Positions 44,755 through 54,087 of a stretch of DNA of 64,000 nt are shown here, in pieces; the first letter of the stretch is position 1; each line of letters starts with the position of its first letter. The notes below the pieces were generated by a model that was not told where the DNA came from, ran no database searches, and was given only the letters and a program-made list of their open reading frames with translations. The position numbers and the translations under genes were made by a program. This DNA comes from Bipolaris cookei (taxonomy: Eukaryota; Ascomycota; Dothideomycetes; Pleosporales; Pleosporaceae), in contig NRSV01000008.1 of the NCBI GenBank assembly GCA_002286855.1, positions 638,800 through 702,799 on the forward strand, in the 5' to 3' direction.

Positions 44755-45078
44755 ATGTCTGTTAAGATTGACAACCCCACTGCAATGCTCCTTGCACAAT
44801 ATTACGCCAAAGTCCTTCAAGAAGCAGGAAAAATCATCGCAGCTCTCTACCGACACTATTACCAAAGAGAACGCAGTAATAGGAGGTACAGGATTTTGAG
44901 AGCCAGAAGAGCCTCATATCCATTAGACAAAGGAAAGCGCAGGAAGCGCCAAAGTGCTGCGCAAGAGGCAGAGGAAGCCTCAGTGGTAGATACAAGCAAC
45001 ACACATATGGCAGAGGAAGCTTCACCGGTACAGACAAGAGACACGTATGATGAAGCACCTAAACCGTGTAGAACCTAG
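44755..45078 (+). CDS. hypothetical 107-aa basic protein
   Basis: Complete ORF from ATG 44755. Residues 8-32 are helical (AMLLAQYYAKVLQEAGKII), the middle is very basic (RERSNRRYRILRARR; KGKRRKRQ), and the C-terminus has an imperfect duplication (AEEASVVDTSNTHM / AEEASPVQTRDTY). No domain recognised. The length, single start and basic cluster suggest a small nuclear or nucleic-acid-binding protein, but it may be spurious. Confidence 0.35.
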   Translation: MSVKIDNPTAMLLAQYYAKVLQEAGKIIAALYRHYYQRERSNRRYRILRARRASYPLDKGKRRKRQSAAQEAEEASVVDTSNTHMAEEASPVQTRDTYDEAPKPCRT

Positions 45079-45991
45079 TAGCATGCATATGGTAGCAGAG
45101 TTTTGAAGGATTAAGGTGGTTTGCATAGGCTTATGCACGTCGTGACAAAGGTAATCACGCTAATTAAAAAGTCATGGGCTTGCGCTTACGACCACTTTGT
45201 CCATAATGCCTGCTGCATTTATACACTAACTTATCTTTTGTGTGTACCGTGGTAACTATCGGACTAACTAATGCCTTATGATAACCATCGTAGCTTACTT
45301 GCTGCCACCATATCGTGCAAAATAGCTATTGTTTGCTATACTCTGTCTTATCCAGCATGCCTAAGTACCTCCATTGTATGCATTGCCGCATCGTTATACT
45401 TGATAGTGATTCCGTTGTCGTTGGCGTCATCGGAGTCGTTATCGACAATCGCATTGTCGCTGACTTTAGGCGTAGAATAACGAAAGAGCCTCAATGCCGC
45501 ATATCGGACGCAGAGTCGTTGGCAATACGTCGCTCTGATTCTGGACCCATAGGTAGATGTTGAACAGCGTGGGTTGTAGGAGGAGCTTTCGGGGGAACTG
45601 TGGTTGTTGCGTCGCGGCCTCGTTTGCCACTACTTATCTGTCAGCGTATCTTCGTGGCAATAATTTAAAGAGATGAGTTAGTCCTTCCAAGGTCCAAGGG
45701 TACTGGCCAGCTCCGTCAGTAAGGGCGCTGACAGTGCGTGGCAGCGCCTGTCCTCAAGCTTGCTTGCGGGAGCTGCGCCACGCCGCTCCATCACGTAGCC
45801 ACACTATGTACAGCTGGCTGCTGACTCGGTAGTTCAAGCGCGTTTCAGGGAAGTGTAGAGTCGTGTCGGCGAGCAGCAGCGATAGCCATGACTGGACGAA
45901 TTCGCTTAAAAGTACCGACAGGTGTTGACAGTCCGCATGAATTGATCGCCACTCGCAGCCTTGCGGCTGACTACACTTAAGGCGATGCTAT
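45079..45991. other. no recognisable gene
   Basis: On the minus strand near 45500-45640 a short open frame rich in Thr/Pro/Ala (KRGRDATTTVPPKAPP) could be a remnant of a transposase tail. Nothing firm. Confidence 0.3.
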
Positions 45992-46649
45992 CTAAGTCTT
46001 TATCTCGCTAGTCAGACGCTGCGCCTTACCCAAGTGATAAGCAAAGTACGTGATAACATAGGCACATAACAGTTTACGAGTAGCTGGCTCCGCAGAGCGT
46101 CTGAGGAGAAATGGTTCGTGCTTTGGTGGGAGCCGCGCAAGACTTTGGTGACAGCTGGCTTTTTCCTCCCTCACAGTACATCTCTACCACCACCATTAGA
46201 TATTGGACAGCGCGATGCAGGAGGTGGGTATTTGCTATATAACGGATATATCGTGGTAGATTTTTTACATTTCTCTGTCGAAAAGGGCGATCTTGGCGTG
46301 AAAACGCTTAAACAAGAGCAAGTGCCCCTGTTTTTCCAGAGGACACTTTGTATGCAACGCGCATTATTGAGTACTCAAAAATATGCGGAGGTAGTTATTT
46401 TCTTAGATTCTGTTATGTAAGTTTGCCCCAGCTCGCCATACTTCGTGGTGATGGAGTAACGAGACACTGTTTTAGTGAGAAGTCGATTTTTTCGTTCTAC
46501 TCTCACCAAAGCTGGGACCATTTCTCCTCAGACGCTCTGCGGAGCCAGCTACTCATAATCTGTCACGTGCCTATGTTATCACGTGCTTGGCCTATCACGT
46601 GGCTTTAGCAGATCGTCTGACTAATGAGATAACCAAGTCTAGGACTTAG
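45992..46649. mobile_element. non-autonomous foldback element with ~140-150-bp TIRs
   Basis: Long inverted repeats at 45992-46130 and 46502-46649. They share CTAAGTC ends, TAGTCAGACG, GTGATAACATAGGCAC and a near-identical stretch GCTCCGCAGAGCGTCTGAGG. The interior of about 370 bp has a 100-codon open frame without recognisable content. No transposase is present. Size and TIR length resemble a MULE-type or foldback MITE; no target duplication could be assigned. Confidence 0.65.
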
Positions 46650-47260
46650 CTAGATATGAGTAAGAGGTTGCAATGGCAGTTTGTGCATTGTGGTAGCTCT
46701 GTGAGAGTTCGTGCTCGCTTCTGCTACAAAGACGAGCTGTTGTAACTTTGGTGGCAAGGTGTCAACATCCGCGTAGTTACATAGGTGCAGTGCGAGAGAC
46801 AACCAAGAAGCCTAGTCTTAAATCCTAACACAATAGTTCAAGCTAAAGAACATGACAGCGCCTCATGAAATTTGGAAGTCAAAATACCTAATTTTGTTCA
46901 GGTACCTTAACACATCGTACTAGGTGTGGCGAAGGTCAGTACCCTATGCCAAGAACATGCCGGCATTAGCATCTTCCTACGCACGATCGTTACAACTACA
47001 TGCAACCAACACTATAGGGCAAGTTTTTCTGCGCTTTTACTAGGGAATATTTGCTAACTCGTCATAGATCTGCAACAACTAACGACGATACTTTGTACTT
47101 CAAACGATCGCACGTTGACGCCTCTCTACACCGCCCCTGACCGCGCAAGCATCATCATCCACACAACGCGTCCACTTTCCAACTACATTACTATTACACA
47201 CAAGGGAATACTATAGCGGAAGCTCCTGTTGTTTGAACTCTCAACGGGCCAGGCTGGCTC
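46650..47260. other. no recognisable gene
   Basis: Probable promoter region of the next ORF; nothing else seen. Confidence 0.35.
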
Positions 47261-47611
47261 ATGCCAAAGTGCTGTGCAGCCTACTCGCAAGACCGTACCG
47301 GCGTGATGGAGGAGCACACCATACCGAAGCGAGTTGTGCTCCGCTTCGAAGTCACACACGAGCTCGAGGAAAGCAAGATTAATAAGAGTTTCTTTGCTCA
47401 GATCAGCTACGAGCCAGAGAATGACTACTACTCTCATTTAATGGCCGCTAATGACTCCTCTAAGATGCACATCGTCCTTGATCTGCATTGTACGACAAAT
47501 CCGACCATCGACAACCGTAAGATACCCTACGAAGTATACAAAGTCTGTAAAAAGGACGGTAAATTGTATGTCATCCTGCAACTGAGAGTGAGCTGGCTAA
47601 TAAAGCAATAA
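47261..47611 (+). CDS. hypothetical 116-aa protein
   Basis: Complete ORF from ATG 47261 to TAA 47609-47611, with coding-like composition (VVLRFEVTHELEESKINKS; MHIVLDLHCTTNPTIDNRK; YEVYKVCKKDGKLYV). Predicted soluble, with no signal peptide. A donor-like GTAAAT and acceptor-like AATAAAG near the 3' end (47562-47606) mean the last codons could be intronic. Family unknown. Confidence 0.4.
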   Translation: MPKCCAAYSQDRTGVMEEHTIPKRVVLRFEVTHELEESKINKSFFAQISYEPENDYYSHLMAANDSSKMHIVLDLHCTTNPTIDNRKIPYEVYKVCKKDGKLYVILQLRVSWLIKQ

Positions 47612-47697
47612 AATAGTGAATTTGAACAACTTCATGGTAAAGCATGCGACCTTGCTCGCGAGCGTTGTAAGAGGGTTGGTTGGGGTACTCACTGGAC

Positions 47698-47931
47698 TCA
47701 GTCCGATGAATTGGACGGCGTCCTTGCATCGCATGTAGGGCATCTTCCACCTACATTCGTATCCTGAACGTCAAGAGAGAGAGGCAAGTCTCTGAGTTGT
47801 AAAGTTACAGGCATGCACAGCGTCTGACCTTGACGTTGTCGTGCTGTGTCACACCGGAGATAATCCCCTCTCACTTGATGTTGAGGGTTTCGGCGACAGT
47901 TGAGACATGTTGTGATTTGGATAAAGCACAT
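47698..47931 (-). CDS. small Cys-rich hypothetical protein, 77 aa
   Basis: ATG 47931. Paired cysteines (CLNCRRNPQHQ near the N-terminus, CPTCDA near the C-terminus) with intervening Cys residues suggest a small zinc-binding fold. No signal peptide. It might be a terminal exon of a longer gene, because the first residues lie close to intron-like sequence. Family not recognised. Confidence 0.3.
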   Translation of the reverse strand: MCFIQITTCLNCRRNPQHQVRGDYLRCDTARQRQGQTLCMPVTLQLRDLPLSLDVQDTNVGGRCPTCDARTPSNSSD

Positions 47932-48086
47932 GCTGGACGTGAAAATGATCAGAGAAGAATTGACAGAACGGTGGCGTGGGTGTGTTTGCTAGTAGAAGCA
48001 AGAATGGTTCGCCAGCGTTGCAGACAAGTGCGGGGCATTTCTATATGCACGTGGAAGAGGCTGCAGGTCTCGGCCGTGGACATGTT

Positions 48087-48765
48087 TCACAAGGCTACAT
48101 GGTTATCCGATCCCTCTTCTTCTCCTTCAGTGTACGAATCTATACAAGGATATGTTTCACTTCCAGGCTTTGAGCGCGCCTTTACTGTGGCCTTCATTGC
48201 ATCCACCAAGGCTTCTCTAGGGTATCCATCGAAGTAAACCATCCAGCCAACCTTTTCTTCCGAATCATCGTAGGAACGACATGCGACGCTATCAACAATC
48301 GAACGTCTGAGTGGCGATGTAGAAGGAGTGCCATTGCAGATAATCTGAACGCTGTTAATTCCTAGGTGCCACCCTGAACTCTTTATTGCCGCTTGCATAG
48401 TTATTACGATGGCATTTTTATACTTTACGTCGAGGATCTTTTTTCCTAAGACGTATGCTTCTGCAAGCACAATGAAGACTTTCTCTGCTTCTTTAGACGC
48501 CTTCTCACGTATGTCTTCGCCAGCATTATATAGCTTGATCGGCATGTGATTAGTATATAGCCACCTAATATAGTTAGTGGCTAACTGTGTTCACAGCGTC
48601 ATCTGGAAGATCGATGATATATGGTTGTTCTCTCAATTCAGTCCACTCTGGCTCCACAGCTTTTTGAAAAAATCCCGAGCTCTTGCAAAGGACACCGCGA
48701 TGGACATTGAGGGCTTCTGTTTCATCGCCACGTTTCGTAGGCCTTAGCTTGATGTTTGGGTCGCT
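48087..48765 (-). pseudogene. BTB/POZ-domain protein, frameshifted
   Basis: The upstream segment (about 48765-48580) encodes a BTB core (LNVHRGVLCKSSGFFQKAV; WTELREQPYIIDLPDDAV). A one-base frame change at about 48574-48580 (VSH, then NYIRWLYTNHMPIK) leads into the 152-codon ORF 48545-48087, which holds the rest (EAYVLGKKILDVKYKNAIV; INSVQIICNGTPSTSPLRR) and an acidic tail. BTB proteins of this type are common in fungal accessory regions and are usually about 230-280 aa. The N-terminal exon was not found, though AAG just upstream of 48765 could be an acceptor. A sequencing error at the shift would make it a live gene. Confidence 0.65.
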
Positions 48766-49825
48766 CGGCCTAGCTTAAATCAGTACGTAGAAAACAAACC
48801 AGGCTGCACAGTGCTTTACTCCATACCACTTGCCACGTGCGATCCCAGATCTGTAACTATAATTACTCTGGGGTTTCCGATCAGTTGAACCCTGGCATTG
48901 AGGGAGGGAGCGGGGTAAGTACTATAGCAAGTACGTACAGCTTCGACAGATCGCCCCGCTAGTAATGTCAAACATGGGCAATCTCCCGAACATCAAAACG
49001 ATATTTTGCGCCTCGTAGTTGAGCCCCTGAACTCCCCGCTCCCACCAACCTACCCTACAAGATTTTATGCAAAAAGCCCTGTATAGATTAACGTGTCCCA
49101 CCAGCATTTGTTTCGCCACCACTCTCTGAGGCCGACACCACGTCTGATTTAGACTGCGTTGCGTTCGACTCAGACAAGACCATGGGCACGTACAGATCCC
49201 AATGCGAGCGCTCATCGCGCAGTATGCTGCATTCACCAGCGAACCTGTTTGCGCGCATACTCACTTGAATACTTGTCGGTGTCATTTCTAGATAAGGTTG
49301 TCGTCATTCCGTGTCAGCACCACAGCCATGAGGCCTAGCTTGTTGGCTGAAAGTAAATTACTACTTACGCACTGGAGCAAGGCACGCGGGGTAAAATGCC
49401 AAGAGCTTACGACTACCATCTTCTATTGCAAGAAGCGAACACCAATTTCGAATGAATATGAATATCGAAAATGATTATCACCCCGCACTGGTGTTTGTAA
49501 ATCAAGAGCGCATATGCTGTGTGGCTCTGTACGTATACCACGTTTTCCTGCTGTAAGCCCAGAAGTACCATGTATAGTCACGTGGTTGCCCACTGACTAA
49601 TAACGCTGTATTTAAACTTGCTCCTATCATGATACACATCAGAATACACAATACTTCTTACATCTACAACTGCTTACAAATAATAATAATAATACGCATT
49701 ACGAGTGAATAACCAACAACTGCAGAAGATAGTAAAGTTTAGAACTCAACGTTAGATCTTTACAGCAATATTTGTTTGCAGTTCTATGCTCTTGATCTAT
49801 TGTGTGCTTATACAAAAATTAATAT
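48766..49825. other. no recognisable gene
   Basis: Possible upstream exons of the BTB gene are hidden here (minus-strand ORF 49285-49088 has GTGAGT near its start), but I cannot connect them. Confidence 0.3.
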
Positions 49826-50524
49826 TCAATATGGACCGTCTTGGATGAGGCCTTCTGCGTCTGAATCGTCCCCAACCTTGATACATCTGGGATACAAAAC
49901 TTTCCCTATTGCCCCCATCCGGTTTTTATCGCCTATGCCAGCCAAAAGCACATTCTGGCAATGTAGTGTGTGTCGCCAATTCGCCAAATGACTATCAATA
50001 TACCCCAGCTCTGCATACGCCCGGTGCATCTGGCGCCACATATATGTACAGTGCGTATAATGGTATTCTTGAGTAACGTGGATTGTATGCTCTCCAGAGA
50101 GCGCAACAGAGAGCGGGATTTCATTTTGACCTGCTTCGTCGAGGAAGAACTTCCAGCCGGTAACTTCATCTTTGCTTTCTTGTTGACTTTGCCTTTCATG
50201 TGGTGCGTGTTCAGCGTGTATTTCAGATGTATTGAAATGCCTATGGTGAGCTAGAAAGGCGGAGGCGGTGGCATGGTCAAAGCACTCGTGCGTTTGCCAA
50301 GCCATAGACAGGATGTCGAAGTGACAGTTCCGGTGGCGTGCTTCTTCAGGTGTTCCGCCACAATCTTCCCAGCGCTTGGCGGTCTCTTTCTTTCCAGATG
50401 AGGTTAAGGGTGGTAGAACTGAGTGTTGTGCAGCAAACATAGCAAGCAACATATCTGAGAATACGATGCCGATCCCAATACAGATAGCCACAAGCAGGAA
50501 TGTGCACAGAAGTATACTCTTCAT
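49826..50524 (-). CDS. membrane-anchored HxxHC protein (UstYa/DUF3328-like)
   Basis: Single-exon 232-aa protein. Residues about 4-28 form one hydrophobic segment (LLCTFLLVAICIGIGIVFS), a signal anchor. The ectodomain begins with the motif CGGTPEEARHRNCHFD..W and a conserved C.DH pattern. It carries two HxxHC motifs (HYTHC at about residue 155, HTLHC about 30 residues later). The paired HxxHC arrangement is the hallmark of UstYa-like proteins (DUF3328), which modify peptides in fungal ribosomal-peptide clusters. This protein differs enough from canonical UstYa that I call it related. No precursor peptide or other cluster gene is visible nearby. ORF intact, start supported by the anchor. Confidence 0.7.
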   Translation of the reverse strand: MKSILLCTFLLVAICIGIGIVFSDMLLAMFAAQHSVLPPLTSSGKKETAKRWEDCGGTPEEARHRNCHFDILSMAWQTHECFDHATASAFLAHHRHFNTSEIHAEHAPHERQSQQESKDEVTGWKFFLDEAGQNEIPLSVALSGEHTIHVTQEYHYTHCTYMWRQMHRAYAELGYIDSHLANWRHTLHCQNVLLAGIGDKNRMGAIGKVLYPRCIKVGDDSDAEGLIQDGPY

Positions 50525-51048
50525 ATTGTTTCGTCTAAACCCGCAAATCTAATGGAGGCTATTAACATTTACCATATAGCTTATCAAACATATAGAAAAT
50601 ACAAGTGAGGCCTACCTCCTTATCAGGACCTTTTATCCATTGTAAATTCATCGCGTATAAGATAACCACTTGAAAACTATAAGACTGTGGGGCGTCCTAA
50701 ATGCAATAATTTATCAATGAGCAAGAAAAATCGCCAGTAGCACTCGTAAACATAAGGGGATATAGCGGAAGAAGGTGTTTTCACGATGACAGCTCGACCT
50801 CGTTATATCTTCCTGTTGTGTAGTCCATGGCAGGCAAAATTATACTGTGAGTGAGATGACAAAGAGTAACAGATAAAGCTCTACTTATCACATTCCTTAT
50901 TTTCATAACAAAAGTGATTTATAATGTGCTAAACAAAGTTCAGTCCCCTGTGATTCCTGCTTGTTATAGACACTCAAGTGGGGTTGACCCTTCATGGAAG
51001 CACGTCATACTTGGCATGGATTCGTATTATGTAGAAGTGACGGATTTA
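50525..51048. other. no recognisable gene
   Basis: AT-rich promoter side of the HxxHC gene; nothing else noticed. Confidence 0.35.
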
Positions 51049-51090
51049 TCAGGGCCGTGCCGGATCGAAGTAGGATCGCGACGGATCGGT
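51049..51090 (+). repeat. 21-bp-period array, locus 1 (two units)
   Basis: Units TCAGGGCCGTGCCGGATCGA(A) and GTAGGATCGCGACGGATCGG(T), homologous in order to locus 2 at 58281-58343; a weak third unit may follow. Confidence 0.65.
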
Positions 51091-51106
51091 GCAGATAGGA
51101 TGACTA

Positions 51107-51248
51107 AAGTCCGCCCCTACGTGACGAAAAACCCCGCATGCCGAAAATGACCAATCTGATCGTAAGGGTCGCATAGAAGTCCATGATCCTTACGATCCGA
51201 TTGGTCATTTTCGGCATGCGGGGTTTTTCGTCACGTAGGGGCGGACGA
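51107..51248. mobile_element. 142-bp palindromic MITE, copy 1
   Basis: Two 59-bp arms (51109-51167 and 51188-51246, one mismatch) starting GTCCGCCCCTACGTGACG, around a 20-bp spacer, flanked by TA at 51105-51106 and 51249-51250. Same length and layout as 57869-58010. Confidence 0.9.
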
Positions 51249-51460
51249 TATGTGGTCTACACGTGGTAGATCCGTAATGTGTTACGAATCACATTTTGTA
51301 AGACTAATGCTAATGATGAGGAGAGAAAGCCAGTCTCGCCTTGGGTACTTGAAAATTATATAAACTATAAAACACTCGTCTTAGCTATTCATTGTACCTG
51401 TTCTTATATATTCGATATCCAATTGAGCGAAACAACACGAGTTTTCTGTGAACAGCAACA

Positions 51461-51547
51461 ATGAAGTATCTTTTCGCTATTTTAGGTTTTCTCAGCCTTG
51501 TGGCAGCTATGCCAAACGCGAAGTCTGAATATAAGGTATTGATCTAG
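51461..51547 (+). CDS. signal-peptide first exon of a small secreted protein (possible)
   Basis: ATG 51461 begins MKYLFAILGFLSLVAAMPNA, a textbook signal peptide with cleavage near VAA-MP, followed by KSEYK. The frame as read stops at TAG 51545-51547. A GTATTG donor right after AAG (51536) and a TTGTAG acceptor at about 51587 suggest an intron of about 52 bp, after which the frame stays open for some 25 codons to a second donor-like GTAAGA. The full gene is not resolved. It could be an effector-type secreted protein or a decaying one. Confidence 0.45.
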   Translation: MKYLFAILGFLSLVAAMPNAKSEYKVLI

Positions 51548-52187
51548 AAAAAAACTAGTAAATTAATTGAATTAATGATATTGTAGCGTGTGAGTTCACT
51601 ATTGGGAATTGAGTATTTTAGTCTAATGTTATATTTTCCCTTCGCAAGGACCCCCAGGTAAGAATCTTTGTTGCAAAACGAGCTATTTTTAATATAAATT
51701 TCTAACAAGCTATGGTATAGACAGTAAGTTGATTGCCCTTCGCTCTCACGCATGAGCGTACTACTGTGTGTAGCTGCATAGGCTGACAAGCTATGGTACA
51801 GCCAGTAAGTTGTTCTCTAGAATAAATCATTTTTATTCCAACTAACCTGACTTTAGCTTTAAATTGTAATAATCTCTCACTCTATCATTTCAGAATATCT
51901 TGATTCTAATAATCAAAAGTTTCCCAGAAAGATCGATACAGCCTAGTGTCGGAGAAAGTCGTTGTATGGAGTTCTCTTTTTATAAAGACTTTAAGCTCGG
52001 CCGACTAGGATAGAAGTATGAATTGAATCGGATTCAAAACATCAACCTGTCTTTGTTTCATCTATCTTTCCATTGACTGTTTCTCAACAACTAACTAGCT
52101 ACCCATCTAACGAGCTTGCCGCTCATATGCAATGTCTTATGAGTGTGTTGTTCGGTCGCTTCTTGGAGACGGAGATACCAAGTTTGT
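51548..52187. other. AT-rich stretch with a 26-bp direct repeat
   Basis: ACAAGCTATGGTATAGACAG and a near copy 80 bp downstream (about 51707 and 51787), each continuing TAAGTTG. May include later exons of the signal-peptide gene; no other feature. Confidence 0.35.
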
Positions 52188-54054
52188 TTGTTTGTTTGTT
52201 TGTTGATTAACGTCCTGTGTCAGCCGGTGGGCTATATAAGACGTGCAAGCTAGGCCTGCAAGTATCTACGTAGTTCTATTCAATTTGGTGTAGTTACAAG
52301 AAGGGAGTCATCTGAATCGAGGTGAGGCTCGTAGCCTAGTATAGAGGGAGGCAGTAGGAGGTCTTGCGAGAGTGAGAGAGGGGGGGGGGTAGGTTAGAGT
52401 CTAGTACCTAGTATAGGTATTACTCTGCTTTTCTTTTCTTAGCTCCTAGCCCTTGCTGTAAGAATCTCACAGCTTAGGCTATTTGCTGCGTGAGGTTCGC
52501 CACAGTTCGCACACTTATATATTGTGTGGACGCAGGCTTTTCCTTTAGTAGAACAAGTCTTACACTTATGCTGACTAGTACTGTGCGGCTCTGCACAGAG
52601 CTGGCAGGCTAGCTTAAGGCATCTAGCTTTTTCATGTCCAAATCCTTGGCATCTATCGCACTGCTGAACGTCTCTTACTATTCTTAGCTTTTCTGCTCGA
52701 AGGCTCTCTCCTAGGATATAGAGCTTTCCTCTGATAGCCTTGAGTGCCTCCTCTTCTGTCGCAAAGGCGACGCAGGCGGAGCCATAGCTCTGCTGTCCTC
52801 TCTTAGACTCAGGAGTAAGCCAGAAAGGAGTGCCTACTACTTTGAGGCCCTTGTGAAAGGTCTCAATTTCGTCTTTAATTACCTCTAGGCCGTGGTTTAT
52901 AGGTAGTTTATGGATAACTACTTTAAACCACGAGGTAATAGGCTGCGCTGTCTTAAAAGTCGTGATATCCTGCCAGATATTCTGATTTTCTAGCAGGTAT
53001 TTTGCTGTAAAGGTAGGGGTAGTGGTAAGCACCTTGTTGCCTTTTGATGATATATTAACTGAGGCTACTACAGGCGACTGTACTCCTCCTTTTGCGGTAA
53101 AGGCCTCATTGAAGGCGTTTCTTAGCTTAAGGGCGTTGAAGGCAGCAGGTGCTCCTTGGCTAACTAGGACTAGTTGCCTCTCCTTTAGGCTAGGCCTAGC
53201 CTTTTGGGGTTTCTTTTGTATAGTAGTCCACTGTTGCTCTTTACTCCTTACTGCAGCTACAGCTGCAGCGTAGGATGTAGGCTGGGTCGTAGGCTGCTGT
53301 CTTTCGTGCTGCTGCTGCTGATGCTGTTGCTGGGTTGCTTGAGTAGGCTTTTCTAGGCGCCTAATCTTATCCCTAAGCTCCTTTGAGGCGTTTGAGAGAG
53401 AGGAGATCTGATCTCCTAGGATTGCCGAGTTCTTCTTATTTACTCTACCAGTCTCAGTGTAGTCTCTAAAGACTTCTACTAGATCCAGTAGGCTAGTTTG
53501 CTCTGTTGGGTTGTTTTCAGTAAGATTAGCAGCTTGAATTACTAGATTTCTAGCCATTTCAAGAGCTTCTTGTACTGAAGTCGCTTTTGGTGTCCTATTA
53601 AAAGGATTTCTAAGTGTTGCACCTTTAAAAGGTGAGAAGTTGCATCTAGTTCGTGTGCTTGGCTGGATCGCTTCTGGCGAGAAGTCTGCTTGTCTCTTTT
53701 TTTGTGGGAGGATAGGTATTTCTACCACACTAGCTGTCTGAGTAGGCGTAGCTAGGTGGGAGGCTTCCATCTCTATCTCATTCTGACTTTGGCTTTCTAG
53801 TCTAGTAGCCTCCTGTCCTCGCACCTGTACGTCGATAGTATCGCTGTTAGGTAGCATTTCGGATGAGTAAGCTAGTTGGTCTGTGTGTTTTGCTCCAGAA
53901 GTGAGACGTGTCCAAAACGCTCTACTTTAGCTGCCTCCAGCTCTACAGCGCGTGGGCTGCACGCTTGAAGAGTAGTTGCAATCGATTTCTTAGGGTTTCT
54001 TTGTATATATTTGACTGAAATTACACCTATTCTAGAAAACTCGAAGTTGGTGCT
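52188..54054 (-). mobile_element. LINE copy with intact gag but no ORF2
   Basis: 5' end near 54054 and 5' UTR homologous to 21208-21403. ORF1 spans 53857-52439, immediately followed by the 3' UTR that matches 7265-7400. The 3' end reads CGGCTGACACAGGAC and then an (AAAC)n tail (52188-52203). The whole polymerase ORF is missing between ORF1 and the 3' UTR, so it is a non-autonomous deletion derivative. Confidence 0.85.
52439..53857 (-). CDS. LINE ORF1 protein (gag), 472 aa
   Basis: Uninterrupted. The N-terminal region is Ser/Pro-rich, followed by a helical region (LLDLVEVFRDYTETGRVNKKN), a Gln/His-rich linker (CAG-type run at about 53310-53335) and a central RNA-binding/oligomerisation domain. 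C-terminal zinc knuckles are CDRCQGFGHEKARC, CQLCAEPHSTSQHKC and CANCGEPHAANSLSC. It coats the retrotransposon RNA in the family. No nonsense changes, unlike the other LINE pieces in the window, implying a younger insertion or escape from RIP. Shortness of the element means replication would need ORF2 in trans. Confidence 0.85.
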   Translation of the reverse strand: MLPNSDTIDVQVRGQEATRLESQSQNEIEMEASHLATPTQTASVVEIPILPQKKRQADFSPEAIQPSTRTRCNFSPFKGATLRNPFNRTPKATSVQEALEMARNLVIQAANLTENNPTEQTSLLDLVEVFRDYTETGRVNKKNSAILGDQISSLSNASKELRDKIRRLEKPTQATQQQHQQQQHERQQPTTQPTSYAAAVAAVRSKEQQWTTIQKKPQKARPSLKERQLVLVSQGAPAAFNALKLRNAFNEAFTAKGGVQSPVVASVNISSKGNKVLTTTPTFTAKYLLENQNIWQDITTFKTAQPITSWFKVVIHKLPINHGLEVIKDEIETFHKGLKVVGTPFWLTPESKRGQQSYGSACVAFATEEEALKAIRGKLYILGESLRAEKLRIVRDVQQCDRCQGFGHEKARCLKLACQLCAEPHSTSQHKCKTCSTKGKACVHTIYKCANCGEPHAANSLSCEILTARARS

Positions 54055-54087
54055 GACGCTTGTACCTATGGTGTGATATTATTATTA

